A DNA stretch of 64,000 bases from Anaerolineaceae bacterium (GCA_002702065.1 NZXX01000002.1:682001-746000), one strand, 5' to 3'; positions 27,595 through 37,742 are shown, counted from the first letter of the stretch. Notes: generated by a model not told the origin, from the sequence alone. A program made the numbers and translations.

Positions 27595-28850
27595 GACAGG
27601 CTGCCTGTTCGGTTGACAGGTTCAGCAGTCAGCGGAAAAGCCATGATAAAGGTGCTGCCAGGCAGTTTGGCCGGGTCGCAGCCCGTGCTTTCCACCCAGA
27701 TGCGACCGTTATGGGCCTCTGCCACAGCTTTGGCGACGGCCAGCCCCAGCCCCAGTCCGCCGCCCTGAAAAGCGGTCTTACTGGTGGAATGCAGCAGCGG
27801 GTCGTGGGCGGAATGAAAGCGGTCGAAGATGCGCTGTTGTTCTTCCTTGGCCACGCCGATGCCGGTATCCTCGACGATGAGGCGGATTTCGCGCTGGTCG
27901 GCGCGGGCGCGGATATGGATGCTGCCGTTATCCGGCGTGTATTTAATCGCATTGCCGATCAGGTTGCTCAGTGCCAGCGCCAGCAGTTCGGCGTCGGCGT
28001 ACATTTTGGCCGGCCAGTTGCTGGGGTCGAAATGCAGATGCAGGTGACGCCCCTGCAAGGTCGCTTCGTGGTTTGCCAGCACTTTGCGGACGATGGTGGC
28101 TGGCACCAGTTGGCTGATCGACATTTCGATCTGGTTGGTCATAATGCGGCTGACGGTCACAATCTCGTTGATAACGCCCTGCATACGCTCAATGGAATCG
28201 CCCAAACTGCCCACCAACGTACGCGCGGATTCGTTCTGCTGGATCGCCAACTTGAGCGCGGGATTGTCTTGCAGCAAACGGCAGTAACCGTTGACCAGCG
28301 TCAATGGCGTGCGCAGCTCGTGCGCCGTCAACTGGATGAAACTATCTTTCATTTTGTCCAGCCGGCGCAGGTTGTCGTTGACTGTTTCCAGCTCACGAAT
28401 GCGCGCTTCCAGCCGGGTGACGACTTCCTGGGTGTAACGCTCCTGTGCGTCGACCAGCTTGCCCGTGTCGAGATGATCCTTTGCGCCGCTCAGATAATGT
28501 TCGATCTGGCCGGGCAGTGCTTCGACGTCAATCGGCTTGACGATGTAACCGCTGATACCAGAGGCCATCGTCATCTCGCGCTGTTCGTCCAGGGCCTGTG
28601 CCGTCAGCGCGACGATCGGGATGTGGCGGAAGTAGCTCTCGCTGCGCAGCATGGTGGTGACTTCGCGCCCGCTGATGTCCGGCAGGTTCACATCGGTCAG
28701 GACCATGTCGGGGTGGATCGACCGGGCCAGGTCGACACCTTCCAGACCGCGCTCGGCCAGACGGACGGTATAACCGGCAAAGATCAACGTACGTTCGACC
28801 AGAGTGCGGCTGGCAGCGTCATCTTCGATGTACAGGATGGTCTTGGTCAC
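27591..28850 (-). CDS. Receiver-histidine kinase hybrid (REC-HisKA-HATPase)
   Basis: 419 residues, soluble. An N-terminal receiver (1-120) has YIEDD, acceptor Asp53, ALTA and Lys105. A coiled linker follows, then HisKA with H177 (LTAHELRTPL). The HATPase domain has NLIGNAIKYTP (N box), DTGIGVAKEE (G1) and GGGLGLGLAVAK (G2), all intact. A kinase whose input is a receiver is usually a relay, taking phosphate or conformational signals from another kinase. Here the candidate donors are the giant kinase and the single receivers of the same operon. GTG start with AGGGG 7 bases upstream, 9 bases after the ThrC-REC stop. Confidence 0.92.
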   Translation of the reverse strand: MTKTILYIEDDAASRTLVERTLIFAGYTVRLAERGLEGVDLARSIHPDMVLTDVNLPDISGREVTTMLRSESYFRHIPIVALTAQALDEQREMTMASGISGYIVKPIDVEALPGQIEHYLSGAKDHLDTGKLVDAQERYTQEVVTRLEARIRELETVNDNLRRLDKMKDSFIQLTAHELRTPLTLVNGYCRLLQDNPALKLAIQQNESARTLVGSLGDSIERMQGVINEIVTVSRIMTNQIEMSISQLVPATIVRKVLANHEATLQGRHLHLHFDPSNWPAKMYADAELLALALSNLIGNAIKYTPDNGSIHIRARADQREIRLIVEDTGIGVAKEEQQRIFDRFHSAHDPLLHSTSKTAFQGGGLGLGLAVAKAVAEAHNGRIWVESTGCDPAKLPGSTFIMAFPLTAEPVNRTGSLS

Positions 28851-28859
28851 GCCACACCC

Positions 28860-30536
28860 CTATTCCAGTTTGCTGACAAGGCTTTCAACGAATTCTTCGT
28901 CTATGAACGAACCCTTTTGCAGCAGCATGTTAATCTGTCCGCTCAGCCGGGCACGCTCCTTGGCGGTCAGTTCTTTGGCCGTGACCACCACGATGGGAAT
29001 ACGGGCCATCATCGGGTCGCTTTTCATGGTATCAATGACGCTGAAGCCATCGACATCGGGCATCATCAGGTCGGTAATCACCAGGTCCGGCTGCATCTTG
29101 CGGATTAGCGCGATGCCGCTGGCCCCTTCGTGGGCGACCTGCACGTCATAACTGCCCTTTGCCAGCAGAATCCGCTGGATCAGGCGGGCCGCGTCCTGAT
29201 TATCCTCGACCACAACGATGCGTTTAACCAGCGAGTCAACCTGTTCCAGCGCGGAGAGCAGACCTTCTTCGGGCAGCACCGGTTGGGGTGACTTGACGGA
29301 TAGATCGACGGACCGCTGCCATTGTTCGTCCAGAATCTGCGTTTCGACCGGCAGTGTATGGCCAGAGCAGTTGACGACGACGACATCATCCGGTTTGATG
29401 ATGCCGCGCTGCACCAGCTTGAACAAACCGGCGAAGGTGACCCCGGTCGCAGGTTCAACCGACATGCCATCATTGCGCGCCAGAATCCGGATCGCGCTGA
29501 AGGCTTCTTCATCGTTGGCCGCGACAAAGTCGCCCCCGTGTTCCTGGACATAATCGTAGAGCATTTCGTAGGCCCGCCCGGGGTTGCCCGTCGCCAGGGT
29601 AGCGATGATGGTTTCCGGGCTGTCAATCGGCGTCGCGATGCGTTGGCCGCGCTGGAAGGCCTCCACCATCGGCGCACATCCGCTGGACTGCACCAGCCCC
29701 ATGGATGGCATTTTGTCGAGCAGACCAAAGTTGTATAACTCGCGGAAGCCTTTACCCACACCAATCGGGCCCATCCCGCCGCTGACACCCTGAATGAACC
29801 AGTCCGGTGACCGCCAGCGCTGGCCGCCTTCCAGCTCGTTACCCAGTTGTTCCGCGATTTCGTAGGCCATGGTTTTCATGGCTTCGATGGCGGCCACACT
29901 CTTGATGCCCCGGTCCAGAAAAACGCCTTTGGCCTTGGCAAAACGCGCCGCCAGCTCCTTGGTCTGGTCATAGGTGCCGGTAATCTTGAGCACTTCCGCG
30001 CCATAGATGGCCGCTTCGCGCATTTTGTCGCCGGGTGCCAGGCTGGGGAAGAACGCCCACACCTTGACCCCGATACGCGCAGCATAGGCGGCATAGGAGA
30101 TCGCGACGTTGCCCGTGCTGGCCACAACCAGCTCGTCGATGCCCATTTCCTTCAGCACCGACAGGGCGACCGTGGCCTGCCGGTCCTTGAAACTGCCTGT
30201 CGGCCCCTGACGTTCGTCTTTGATATACAGGTTCTTGAGACCAAGGTTCGCCGCCAGTGCCTGCGATTTGATCAGCGGTGTGCCGCCTTCACCCAGGCTG
30301 ACGATGTTGTTCAGGTCATGCAGCGGCAGCACCTCATGATAACGCCACAGACGCGAGGGCCGTTGTTTGAGTTCTTCCAGCCAATGTTGAACATCCAGTT
30401 TGCTCAGGTCATAGCGGGCTTCCAGTATGCTTTCGCCGCACTGGGGGCAGCCGGTGGTGTTTTTGTCGAAATCAATACGCGTATGACAGTTGATGCATTC
30501 CAGTTGGAACTGTTTACGATAGTCTGAATACGGCAA
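28860..30536 (-). CDS. thrC: Threonine synthase fused to a receiver domain
   Basis: 558 residues. An N-terminal zinc ribbon has C14, C17, C30 and C33. A threonine-synthase catalytic domain spans to about residue 400, with the PLP Lys117 in GPTGSFKDRQ, STGNVAIS phosphate-binding loop, QGVSGGMGPIGVGKG and VEPATGVTFAG. It would convert O-phosphohomoserine to threonine. Residues about 428-558 form a complete receiver: VVVEDN (E444/D445), acceptor D489 in LVITDLMMPDVDG, T519 and a Lys at 541 followed by Gly instead of the usual Pro. A receiver attached to a biosynthetic PLP enzyme is rare and suggests phosphorylation-dependent control of threonine synthesis. It starts at TTG, 6 bases after the giant kinase stop; no ATG is available. 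Confidence 0.92.
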   Translation of the reverse strand: MPYSDYRKQFQLECINCHTRIDFDKNTTGCPQCGESILEARYDLSKLDVQHWLEELKQRPSRLWRYHEVLPLHDLNNIVSLGEGGTPLIKSQALAANLGLKNLYIKDERQGPTGSFKDRQATVALSVLKEMGIDELVVASTGNVAISYAAYAARIGVKVWAFFPSLAPGDKMREAAIYGAEVLKITGTYDQTKELAARFAKAKGVFLDRGIKSVAAIEAMKTMAYEIAEQLGNELEGGQRWRSPDWFIQGVSGGMGPIGVGKGFRELYNFGLLDKMPSMGLVQSSGCAPMVEAFQRGQRIATPIDSPETIIATLATGNPGRAYEMLYDYVQEHGGDFVAANDEEAFSAIRILARNDGMSVEPATGVTFAGLFKLVQRGIIKPDDVVVVNCSGHTLPVETQILDEQWQRSVDLSVKSPQPVLPEEGLLSALEQVDSLVKRIVVVEDNQDAARLIQRILLAKGSYDVQVAHEGASGIALIRKMQPDLVITDLMMPDVDGFSVIDTMKSDPMMARIPIVVVTAKELTAKERARLSGQINMLLQKGSFIDEEFVESLVSKLE

Positions 30537-30542
30537 AACGGC

Positions 30543-33500
30543 TTAGTCTCCATTACGAGATAAATGCATTTGAACATCATGCAGGAATTGTTTGCAATCT
30601 TCCAGACTGATGTTGGTCTTGTACATCACGGCGACACCATCCAGTTGATCCTGCTCTTCTGAATTTAATGCATCGTCTCCGGTGACGACCAGCACCGGGA
30701 TATAGGCAGTTTCCGGGTTGGAACGCAGTTCATTCAGCACGTCAAAGCCATCCATCTCCGGCATCCGCAGGTCCAGAATAACCAGGTCCGGGCGTCGGCG
30801 TGCTACCATCGAAACCCCTTCGCTGCCATTGTGCGCGGAGAATACCCGGTAGTGGCCGTGCTCGTCCAATAATTGTTCCAGCAGGCGCGTGCTTTCTGGC
30901 TGATCGTCAATGATCAGAATACGCTCGGTACTGCTCTCGCGTTCAGCGTCGACCAGTTCGCGCACCAGATCATCCGGCATGATGGGATGTTGCAGGAAGC
31001 TGAACGCACCGGCGTCGAGTGCCCGCTGTTCCTCATCGCTGAGGGTGACGACGATGATCGGAATATCAAACGTGTCATCGCGTTCCTTCAACTTCTGCAA
31101 GATGTCCCAGCCAACGCCACTGGCAAAGTTGACGTCCATGATGATGACGGATGGGCGCAGGCCGCTGGCCATGGCCTCTGCTTCCAGCGGAATAGAGGCC
31201 GAAAACACGTCGAACCCTTCGCGCTGGATGATGCGGCGGTACTGATCAACCCGGTCGGGATTGTCTTCGATGATCAGGACCTGGCGTTTCGGGGCCATGA
31301 CCGCCGGGAAAATGGCCGTACTCTTGCGGTCCGGCTCCGGCGTTTTTGCGCCGTTGCTGCCGTTCAGCAGTTTCATTGTATCGTGATCTGCCGTTTCGCT
31401 GACCAGTACTTCCGGCTCCTCATCATCGGTGTCCGGTCGCTGGCCGGAAGGCGGGTCGAGCGGGGCGGTGATGCTGAATGTCGACCCGACATTGACCTGC
31501 GAATGAACGAACATCTCGCCACCCTGCATTTCGATGAGCGATTTGGAGATGGGCAGGCCCAGCCCCGTGCCGCCCGCTGTACGGGTGAGCGACGAATCTA
31601 CCTGACGGAAGGCCTCGAACAGCAGCGGGATGTCTTTCTCCGCAATGCCGATGCCGGTGTCGGTGACATCGACGCGCACGACGGGTTGTCCGGTGGTGTC
31701 GTGCCGGCTGCGGTAGGCACTGATGGTGATCGAACCTTGCTGGGTGAACTTGGCTGCATTCGACAGCAGATTCAAGAGCACCTGCCGGGTACGGAACTCG
31801 TCGCTGTAGACCTGTGGCAGGCCGGATTCGATGTCGATCTTGATGTCGATGGGCTTGTCCTTGACCAGACCGATACCGATGGACCGCACGCCGTCGATGA
31901 CGGACTTCATATCGAAGTAATCCGGCTTGATTTCCATCTTGCCAGCCGCGATCTTGGCCTGATCGAGAATGTCATTGATAAGGTTCAGCAGGTGCTGGCC
32001 GCTGTTGTAGATCGTGCTCAGGTCCTGTTCCTGCATTTCCGTCAGCGGGCCGTCGATGCCCTTCAGAATGACGCGGCTGAAGCCGATAATCGAGTTGAGC
32101 GGGGTACGCAGCTCGTGGCTCATGTTCGCCAGGAACTCGCTCTTAACGCGGTCGATCTCCAGCAGCTGCTCGTTGGTTTCCTGCAACTGCTCCAGCAGCT
32201 GCTGGTTCTGGATCAGCGCGGTGAGCGTACCACCCATCGTTTGCAGCAGCGTGAGTGTTTCATGGTTGTAAGCAAAGGCGTCCGCATTTTCCATCGTGAT
32301 GACGCCGACGATCTGCGAACCGGAAGCCAGCGGCACAACGACAGCCGACTGTGCGCCAGCGGCCAGCGGGGTATACAGCGGTTCGTCCTCGATCTTGTTG
32401 ATAATCCGTGAGCGACCGTTGTCGGCGGCGAGACCGATGGCATTGGTGTTGTCACCAAGATGGATTTCGCTGATGCTGGACAAGGGCCGATCATAACCGG
32501 CGACAGCCGCCGCCCGCACGGTGACGAAACTTTCTTCCGTGATTTCGTCAACATATTCGACCGGCAGGTAGATGCCGATGGACAGCGCCCCCAGCGAGTC
32601 GCGCAGGTCATTAGCAACGTTTTGCAGCGCTTCGGACAGGCTTTCCGCCGAGGCGGCGGCGGTCGTCACCGCGAACAGCAGGCTCATATCACTGGCGCGG
32701 TGTTCCGCCTGCTCGAACAGACGGGCATTGTCGATGGCGACGGAGATCTGGGCGGCCAATGTGGTCAGCACCGCGACATCTTCTTCCGTGAAGCTGTTTG
32801 GCTGGTTCGACTGCACGTCGAGCGCGCCTACGACTTTGCCCTTAATCACCAGCGGCAGCGCCATTTCTGATCGGGTATGGGGCAGGTACGGGTTGGGCCG
32901 GTGGACGACATCCGCCTGGCCGGTGTCTGCGGCAATGATGGGTCGGTTTTCGGCAGTCACCGCCCCGATCACACTGGTGGAGCCTTTTTCCAGCCTGTGT
33001 TTGATCGCCAGAAGCTGTTTACCTGCATCGCCGGTACTGGCGCGCAGTGTCGCATACCGGTCCTCACGGTCCATCAGGAAGATTTGAACATGGTCATACT
33101 GGAAGGCTGTCCTGATGAGATCGACCAGACGAGGCAGCAGGATGTCGAGATCAAGGATCGAACTGGCGAACTGGCTCACCTGGGCCGATGTCTGCAATTG
33201 GGCGGCGCGGCGTTCGGCCTGTTCGTACAGGCGGGCAGCTTCCATCGTAATGGAAGTTTGCTCACCAAATGACTGATAGATGCGAATTTCGCGCTCGGTG
33301 TACGGGTAAGGCACATCCGTGCCAATCCAGATCACGCCGATAGGCCGGGCGGCGGTGCGCAGCGGAATCACGGCGACAGACTGTGCGCCCAGTGCTTCCA
33401 ACCCCATGCGCTCCATATCGTTCAGATCTTCATCAAACTGCACGTTGTCGATCAGCAGCAGATCGGGGCTGGTCAGCAAACGCCACGCCGGGAATTGATC

Positions 33501-36500
33501 CTGATTGAGGGTGACGCCCAGAAGGTTGATGCCTTCATCGTCCCGGCTCCAGCTGGCGGCGACCGTGGCCAGGGCTGCCGGGTCATCCCATGACGGTCCG
33601 GTCAGCAACACGATAAACGCCTGATTGACGGCTTCGTGAACCAGATGGTGTTTGACGGTTTCCAGAATATCGTCGTGGGTGGTCACTTCCACCAGGGCGC
33701 GGCTGGCCTGATACAGAACGCTGGCTTCTTGCAACGCGCTCTGGGTACGCTGGAACAGATAGCGGTTGTCCAGTGTAGTCGCGGCGCTGTCTGCCAGTGT
33801 GGTCAGATAACGATCATCCTCAGAGCTGAAGCGATGTGGGGTGGCATAGGCCACGACCAGCCACGCCAGCGCTTCCTCGCGGGTGCGGGTGCGCAGGGGC
33901 ACGGTGCTGATGGCATGGATACCGCGTTCCAGCAGTTGATCGCGGGTGGCTTCGCTGAAGGGCGACTTGCCATTGACATCCGAGACCCACAGCGCCCGGC
34001 TGTTGTGATAGATCTCGGTTGGTAGCGTGAATGTTTCTGGCGAGTTCACCAGCGTCCGGGCGACTGAATGGCTGCCGGATACTTCATCGTACAGAACAAC
34101 GGCGGCTTCGAAGGGTTCCATCATCGCAATCTGCATCAGGATGACTTCGAGCACATCCTCGACTTCGTCCGATTCCGCCAGCGCGCGGGTGGCTTCGTAC
34201 AGGGCAATCGTCTCGCGCAGGTTGTCCTGAAGGGCGTTTTCGAGGCCGCGCAGACTGCTGATGTTTTCAAAGGCGGCAACGATCATGGATATGCTGCCGT
34301 CCGGCTCATGAATGGGCGCGGCGTTCAGCAGCAGGTCAACCTGCGACCCATCTTCGTGAATGGCGACAATATCGTCGGCAAACACCAGATCGCCATGTTG
34401 GGCGGCCTGAACAATGGGTAATTCATTATCGGCATAATGAAGCTGGGTGCCGGTGCGATACAGGTTGTAGTACTGGGCGGTGAAGGGTTCCGTAGTGCTG
34501 ACAGGTTTACCCAGCAGTCGCTCGATTTGCCGGTTCGCGTTGAGTGGCAGACGCGTCTTCGGGTCCAGCACCAGCACGCCCGAAGGCATGGATTCGAGAA
34601 TGGAACTCAGGCTGGCGCGCTCGGTCTCGGCGGCTTCGATCAGGTCATGGTTTTCGACGGAGATCGCAATCTGGTCGGCTACGGTCTGCACAAACTGGCC
34701 ATAGGCTTCGTCGAACCCATTGGGCTGGTCACTGGCACATACCAGCATCCCGAACCATTTCTGGCGCGACCGCAGCGGTGTGATGATCAGGCTGCCGATA
34801 CCCTGAGATCGGATCATTTCCATCAGTTCCGGGTGATCAGTCAGGTCCTGGGTCACATCACGAACCAGCTGCATTTGCTCATCGCTGCCAGGAAGTTGAG
34901 GCGTCGAATCGCGGTCAAAACGCTGCCCGACGAGGTCCGGAATGGCGGTGCCATCGCGCCAGGCATAAGTGAGTTCCAGCCAGGGGGCATCTTCGGAAGG
35001 GGTTGGCCCGGCCAGCAGGATCGAAATCTGATTAATGGCATACGAGGCTTCGGCCAGATGTTCCGCTGCGGCGGTGTACACCAGGTTAAGGTCTGGCGCG
35101 CTGCTGATGGAACGACTGGCGGCGTACAGACGGCGTGTTTCTTCGAGGGCGGCGGCTGTCTGGCGCAGCAGCAGACTGTTGTCGATAGCCACACTCGCCT
35201 GGTCGATCAGCGCGGTGAAGATACGTTGATCCTGCGGGCTGAAACGACGCGGTTCCGGGAATTCAATGGTGATCGCACCGCGCCACAGGCCGCGCATGTT
35301 CACTGGAATGGTCACCAGCGCCTGTGCGCCGATGCTGAGCAGGGTGCCGCGCAGGAAATCGTCGAGATTCGGCTCATTCTCGATATTGCTGATCAATGTG
35401 ATCGCGTCGCTGTGGAGGCCGCTGCCAAAACGATGATCAGGCAGATACAGGCGCAGGCCGACCAGCGTATCCTGTTCCCGTTGGTGCTCTGGCTGGTACC
35501 AGTCTGCGGTGATGCTCAGCCACTCCGGCTGACCATCTGCCGGATAATCATCAAACTGCATGATCTGGCCGCCGAGCGCTCCGGGCATGACGGAGAGAAT
35601 AATGGCCTGAATGATTTCTTCCAGCGCGGTTGCTTCGTTGATATGGCGGCTGAGATCGTACATCAGCGACGTTTCGCTCAGGCTCAGTTGTGTTTCCTGG
35701 AACAGACGGGCGCGGTCGATTGCCAGTGCAACGCGGTCTGTCACGGCTTGCAGGATGAGCTGTTCGTCATACGTCAAATGGCTGCCTTCAGGTGTAGCGA
35801 CATCCAGCGATCCGATGACATGACCGCGAATGGTGATCGGTACACTGAGGGCATCGCCGGTAGGAGGGACATCGGCAGCGGGTTCGATTTCACGCAGGTC
35901 GTAATGCCAGGCATGGATGAACTGGAGGTTTTCCTCGGCGCCTTCCCAGGCTGTTCGTGTCATTTCGCGGTTGAGCGAATTGATCTGATCGACGCGTTCC
36001 TGAGATTGTTGCAGCAGGCGAATATTGTAAATGGCGACGCCAATCTGGTCGGCCAGCAGCTCAAAGGACTGCCGGGCCTCATCGCGGAAGGTATCGGGTT
36101 CGATACTCTGAATATCCAGCACACCAATGACTGCCTCACCGGCCAACAATGGCAGCGCCAGTCGGGATTGCGTTTCTGGCAGACACCCGCTGTCCGGCGC
36201 ATTCGCCGATGGAACAACGTCAATGACTGAGGCGCGTGTGCCAAACACCTGGCTAATGAGAGATTGGCCATGTACCGGCAGGCGCAGTTCGCGTTGCAGG
36301 AGTTTCTGGCCCTGCTCGCCATGACTGTAGGTGAGAATGGCATTCTGGCCGATGTCATCCATCATAAACACCTGCGCATGATGGAGCTGGTATTCGGAGC
36401 AAATCATGTGGATGACACGGTTCATCAGCACATCAAGGTCAGCTTGCAGCGCCGCTTCGCGGCTGATGCGGGCGGCAATTTCGAGGTTGCCCTTCACCCG

Positions 36501-37742
36501 CTGCTGCTGGCTTTCCATCTGCTGCGCCATCACCTTGACCTGATTCGACATCTGTACGATTGCCTGAGTCAGGGAGTCGCCGGCTTCCGGTTGAGCGGGT
36601 CCCGCTGAGGCCGAGCCAGACTGGGCCAGCTGCTGCGCCAGGGTGGAGGCCTGTTCGAAGGGGAGCAGCGCCTTTTGCACGACGAGCACCAGCCCCATCG
36701 CGATGCCAGCGCCGATCACCAGGGATGCGACCAGTATGAGCAGCGATTGAATATTGTTGCCCGCAAAGATGGACCCGGCCTGATCGATGATGACCAGCCG
36801 CCAGGGCATATCCGCCGCCTCCAGAAAATTGACCTCGCGGGCGGAAATAAGCATGTCATCCATGCTCGCCAGCTCGAGGGTGCCGGGATTAGTGTTCAGG
36901 AATTGGGCAAGCTGCCGGACATCCGGGCTGGTGTTGGTTGGCGCGAATTCGCGGCCTGCGCCTGTCATATTGATAAAAAAGGCGTTGACATCAGCCGCTT
37001 CGGTGTCGGCCAGGGTTGCGTTGGCATTGTTCAGGACAATCAGGCGTCGGCCCTCGATGTCGGCCAGTTCGTCGGTGCTGACCCGCGTAATCGAGTCGAG
37101 CAGCGTTGCGGCGTCAATGTCGACCTGTACCACACCGAACGCGCTGTTGGCTTCTTCTGCCGCGTAAATGGGCGTCGACAACAGGAATCGTGGTGCGACA
37201 GTCTGGTTTGTCTGCTGCTGGTAGGTATAGGGGCTGATGAGGAAGACTTCGCCGATTTCCGCACCCAGCGCACGGGTATAGAGCGTTTCGGGAACGGTGG
37301 TTTCCAGATCGGTCGAGATCATGCTGGTACCGCGGACCGTGTTGTCGATTTCCAGCAGCACCTGCCCGTCATTGCTGATATATCGCAGGCGCGAGAACCG
37401 GTTATCGTTGGTTTCCATCCAGCGCAGAAACTGACTGATAACCCTGTTGCGTATGCCCCCATCTGACGATTGGCTGACCGAGCTGGTAGACAAGGCATCG
37501 ATGATGGTTTCGCTCGTCAGCAACCTCAGATGATCAGCGGCCTGGTCCAGTTCCGCAGCGACCTTTTGTTCCAGGTCGAGCAGGGTCAGGCGATGTTCGG
37601 CCCGCAGTTCGTTGCGGGCGATGGCACGTGCGTTGAACATGCCCACTAGCCCAATGACGACAAAGATGGCGAAGATAACCGGTGCGATGCGGCGTGCCAC
37701 CTGTCGATGAAACGGGTTTTTCTTATTTTGTGGCGTCATCAT
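30543..37742 (-). CDS. Giant multi-GAF sensor hybrid histidine kinase (2399 aa)
   Basis: Order by approximate residue: TM1 16-38; extracellular dCache-like sensor 40-325; TM2 328-355; GAF 420-570, 584-684, 697-854 and 870-1034; PAS 1035-1165; GAF 1174-1337, 1344-1504, 1514-1680 and 1684-1847; HisKA with SHELRTPLNS near 1876; HATPase to about 2085 (DTGIGIAEKD, GGTGLGLPISK); two receivers with acceptor Asp near 2201 and 2323. The second GAF is the short type preceded by an LNREMTRTAW linker. Receiver 1 has IIEDN and the acceptor Asp but His (FLQHPIM) where the conserved Lys belongs; receiver 2 keeps Lys but has KT for KP. One membrane sensor thus feeds many cytosolic ligand domains. ATG overlaps the upstream gene as ATGA. 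Confidence 0.92.
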   Translation of the reverse strand: MMTPQNKKNPFHRQVARRIAPVIFAIFVVIGLVGMFNARAIARNELRAEHRLTLLDLEQKVAAELDQAADHLRLLTSETIIDALSTSSVSQSSDGGIRNRVISQFLRWMETNDNRFSRLRYISNDGQVLLEIDNTVRGTSMISTDLETTVPETLYTRALGAEIGEVFLISPYTYQQQTNQTVAPRFLLSTPIYAAEEANSAFGVVQVDIDAATLLDSITRVSTDELADIEGRRLIVLNNANATLADTEAADVNAFFINMTGAGREFAPTNTSPDVRQLAQFLNTNPGTLELASMDDMLISAREVNFLEAADMPWRLVIIDQAGSIFAGNNIQSLLILVASLVIGAGIAMGLVLVVQKALLPFEQASTLAQQLAQSGSASAGPAQPEAGDSLTQAIVQMSNQVKVMAQQMESQQQRVKGNLEIAARISREAALQADLDVLMNRVIHMICSEYQLHHAQVFMMDDIGQNAILTYSHGEQGQKLLQRELRLPVHGQSLISQVFGTRASVIDVVPSANAPDSGCLPETQSRLALPLLAGEAVIGVLDIQSIEPDTFRDEARQSFELLADQIGVAIYNIRLLQQSQERVDQINSLNREMTRTAWEGAEENLQFIHAWHYDLREIEPAADVPPTGDALSVPITIRGHVIGSLDVATPEGSHLTYDEQLILQAVTDRVALAIDRARLFQETQLSLSETSLMYDLSRHINEATALEEIIQAIILSVMPGALGGQIMQFDDYPADGQPEWLSITADWYQPEHQREQDTLVGLRLYLPDHRFGSGLHSDAITLISNIENEPNLDDFLRGTLLSIGAQALVTIPVNMRGLWRGAITIEFPEPRRFSPQDQRIFTALIDQASVAIDNSLLLRQTAAALEETRRLYAASRSISSAPDLNLVYTAAAEHLAEASYAINQISILLAGPTPSEDAPWLELTYAWRDGTAIPDLVGQRFDRDSTPQLPGSDEQMQLVRDVTQDLTDHPELMEMIRSQGIGSLIITPLRSRQKWFGMLVCASDQPNGFDEAYGQFVQTVADQIAISVENHDLIEAAETERASLSSILESMPSGVLVLDPKTRLPLNANRQIERLLGKPVSTTEPFTAQYYNLYRTGTQLHYADNELPIVQAAQHGDLVFADDIVAIHEDGSQVDLLLNAAPIHEPDGSISMIVAAFENISSLRGLENALQDNLRETIALYEATRALAESDEVEDVLEVILMQIAMMEPFEAAVVLYDEVSGSHSVARTLVNSPETFTLPTEIYHNSRALWVSDVNGKSPFSEATRDQLLERGIHAISTVPLRTRTREEALAWLVVAYATPHRFSSEDDRYLTTLADSAATTLDNRYLFQRTQSALQEASVLYQASRALVEVTTHDDILETVKHHLVHEAVNQAFIVLLTGPSWDDPAALATVAASWSRDDEGINLLGVTLNQDQFPAWRLLTSPDLLLIDNVQFDEDLNDMERMGLEALGAQSVAVIPLRTAARPIGVIWIGTDVPYPYTEREIRIYQSFGEQTSITMEAARLYEQAERRAAQLQTSAQVSQFASSILDLDILLPRLVDLIRTAFQYDHVQIFLMDREDRYATLRASTGDAGKQLLAIKHRLEKGSTSVIGAVTAENRPIIAADTGQADVVHRPNPYLPHTRSEMALPLVIKGKVVGALDVQSNQPNSFTEEDVAVLTTLAAQISVAIDNARLFEQAEHRASDMSLLFAVTTAAASAESLSEALQNVANDLRDSLGALSIGIYLPVEYVDEITEESFVTVRAAAVAGYDRPLSSISEIHLGDNTNAIGLAADNGRSRIINKIEDEPLYTPLAAGAQSAVVVPLASGSQIVGVITMENADAFAYNHETLTLLQTMGGTLTALIQNQQLLEQLQETNEQLLEIDRVKSEFLANMSHELRTPLNSIIGFSRVILKGIDGPLTEMQEQDLSTIYNSGQHLLNLINDILDQAKIAAGKMEIKPDYFDMKSVIDGVRSIGIGLVKDKPIDIKIDIESGLPQVYSDEFRTRQVLLNLLSNAAKFTQQGSITISAYRSRHDTTGQPVVRVDVTDTGIGIAEKDIPLLFEAFRQVDSSLTRTAGGTGLGLPISKSLIEMQGGEMFVHSQVNVGSTFSITAPLDPPSGQRPDTDDEEPEVLVSETADHDTMKLLNGSNGAKTPEPDRKSTAIFPAVMAPKRQVLIIEDNPDRVDQYRRIIQREGFDVFSASIPLEAEAMASGLRPSVIIMDVNFASGVGWDILQKLKERDDTFDIPIIVVTLSDEEQRALDAGAFSFLQHPIMPDDLVRELVDAERESSTERILIIDDQPESTRLLEQLLDEHGHYRVFSAHNGSEGVSMVARRRPDLVILDLRMPEMDGFDVLNELRSNPETAYIPVLVVTGDDALNSEEQDQLDGVAVMYKTNISLEDCKQFLHDVQMHLSRNGD

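Noticed and set aside
34437..36230. A 597-codon plus-strand frame opposite the giant kinase; similar long frames at 27576-29108, 30873-32411 and 38612-39727
   Set aside because: They lie entirely antisense to well-supported GAF, kinase and ThrC domains, lack ribosome-binding sites and look like translations of the opposite codons.
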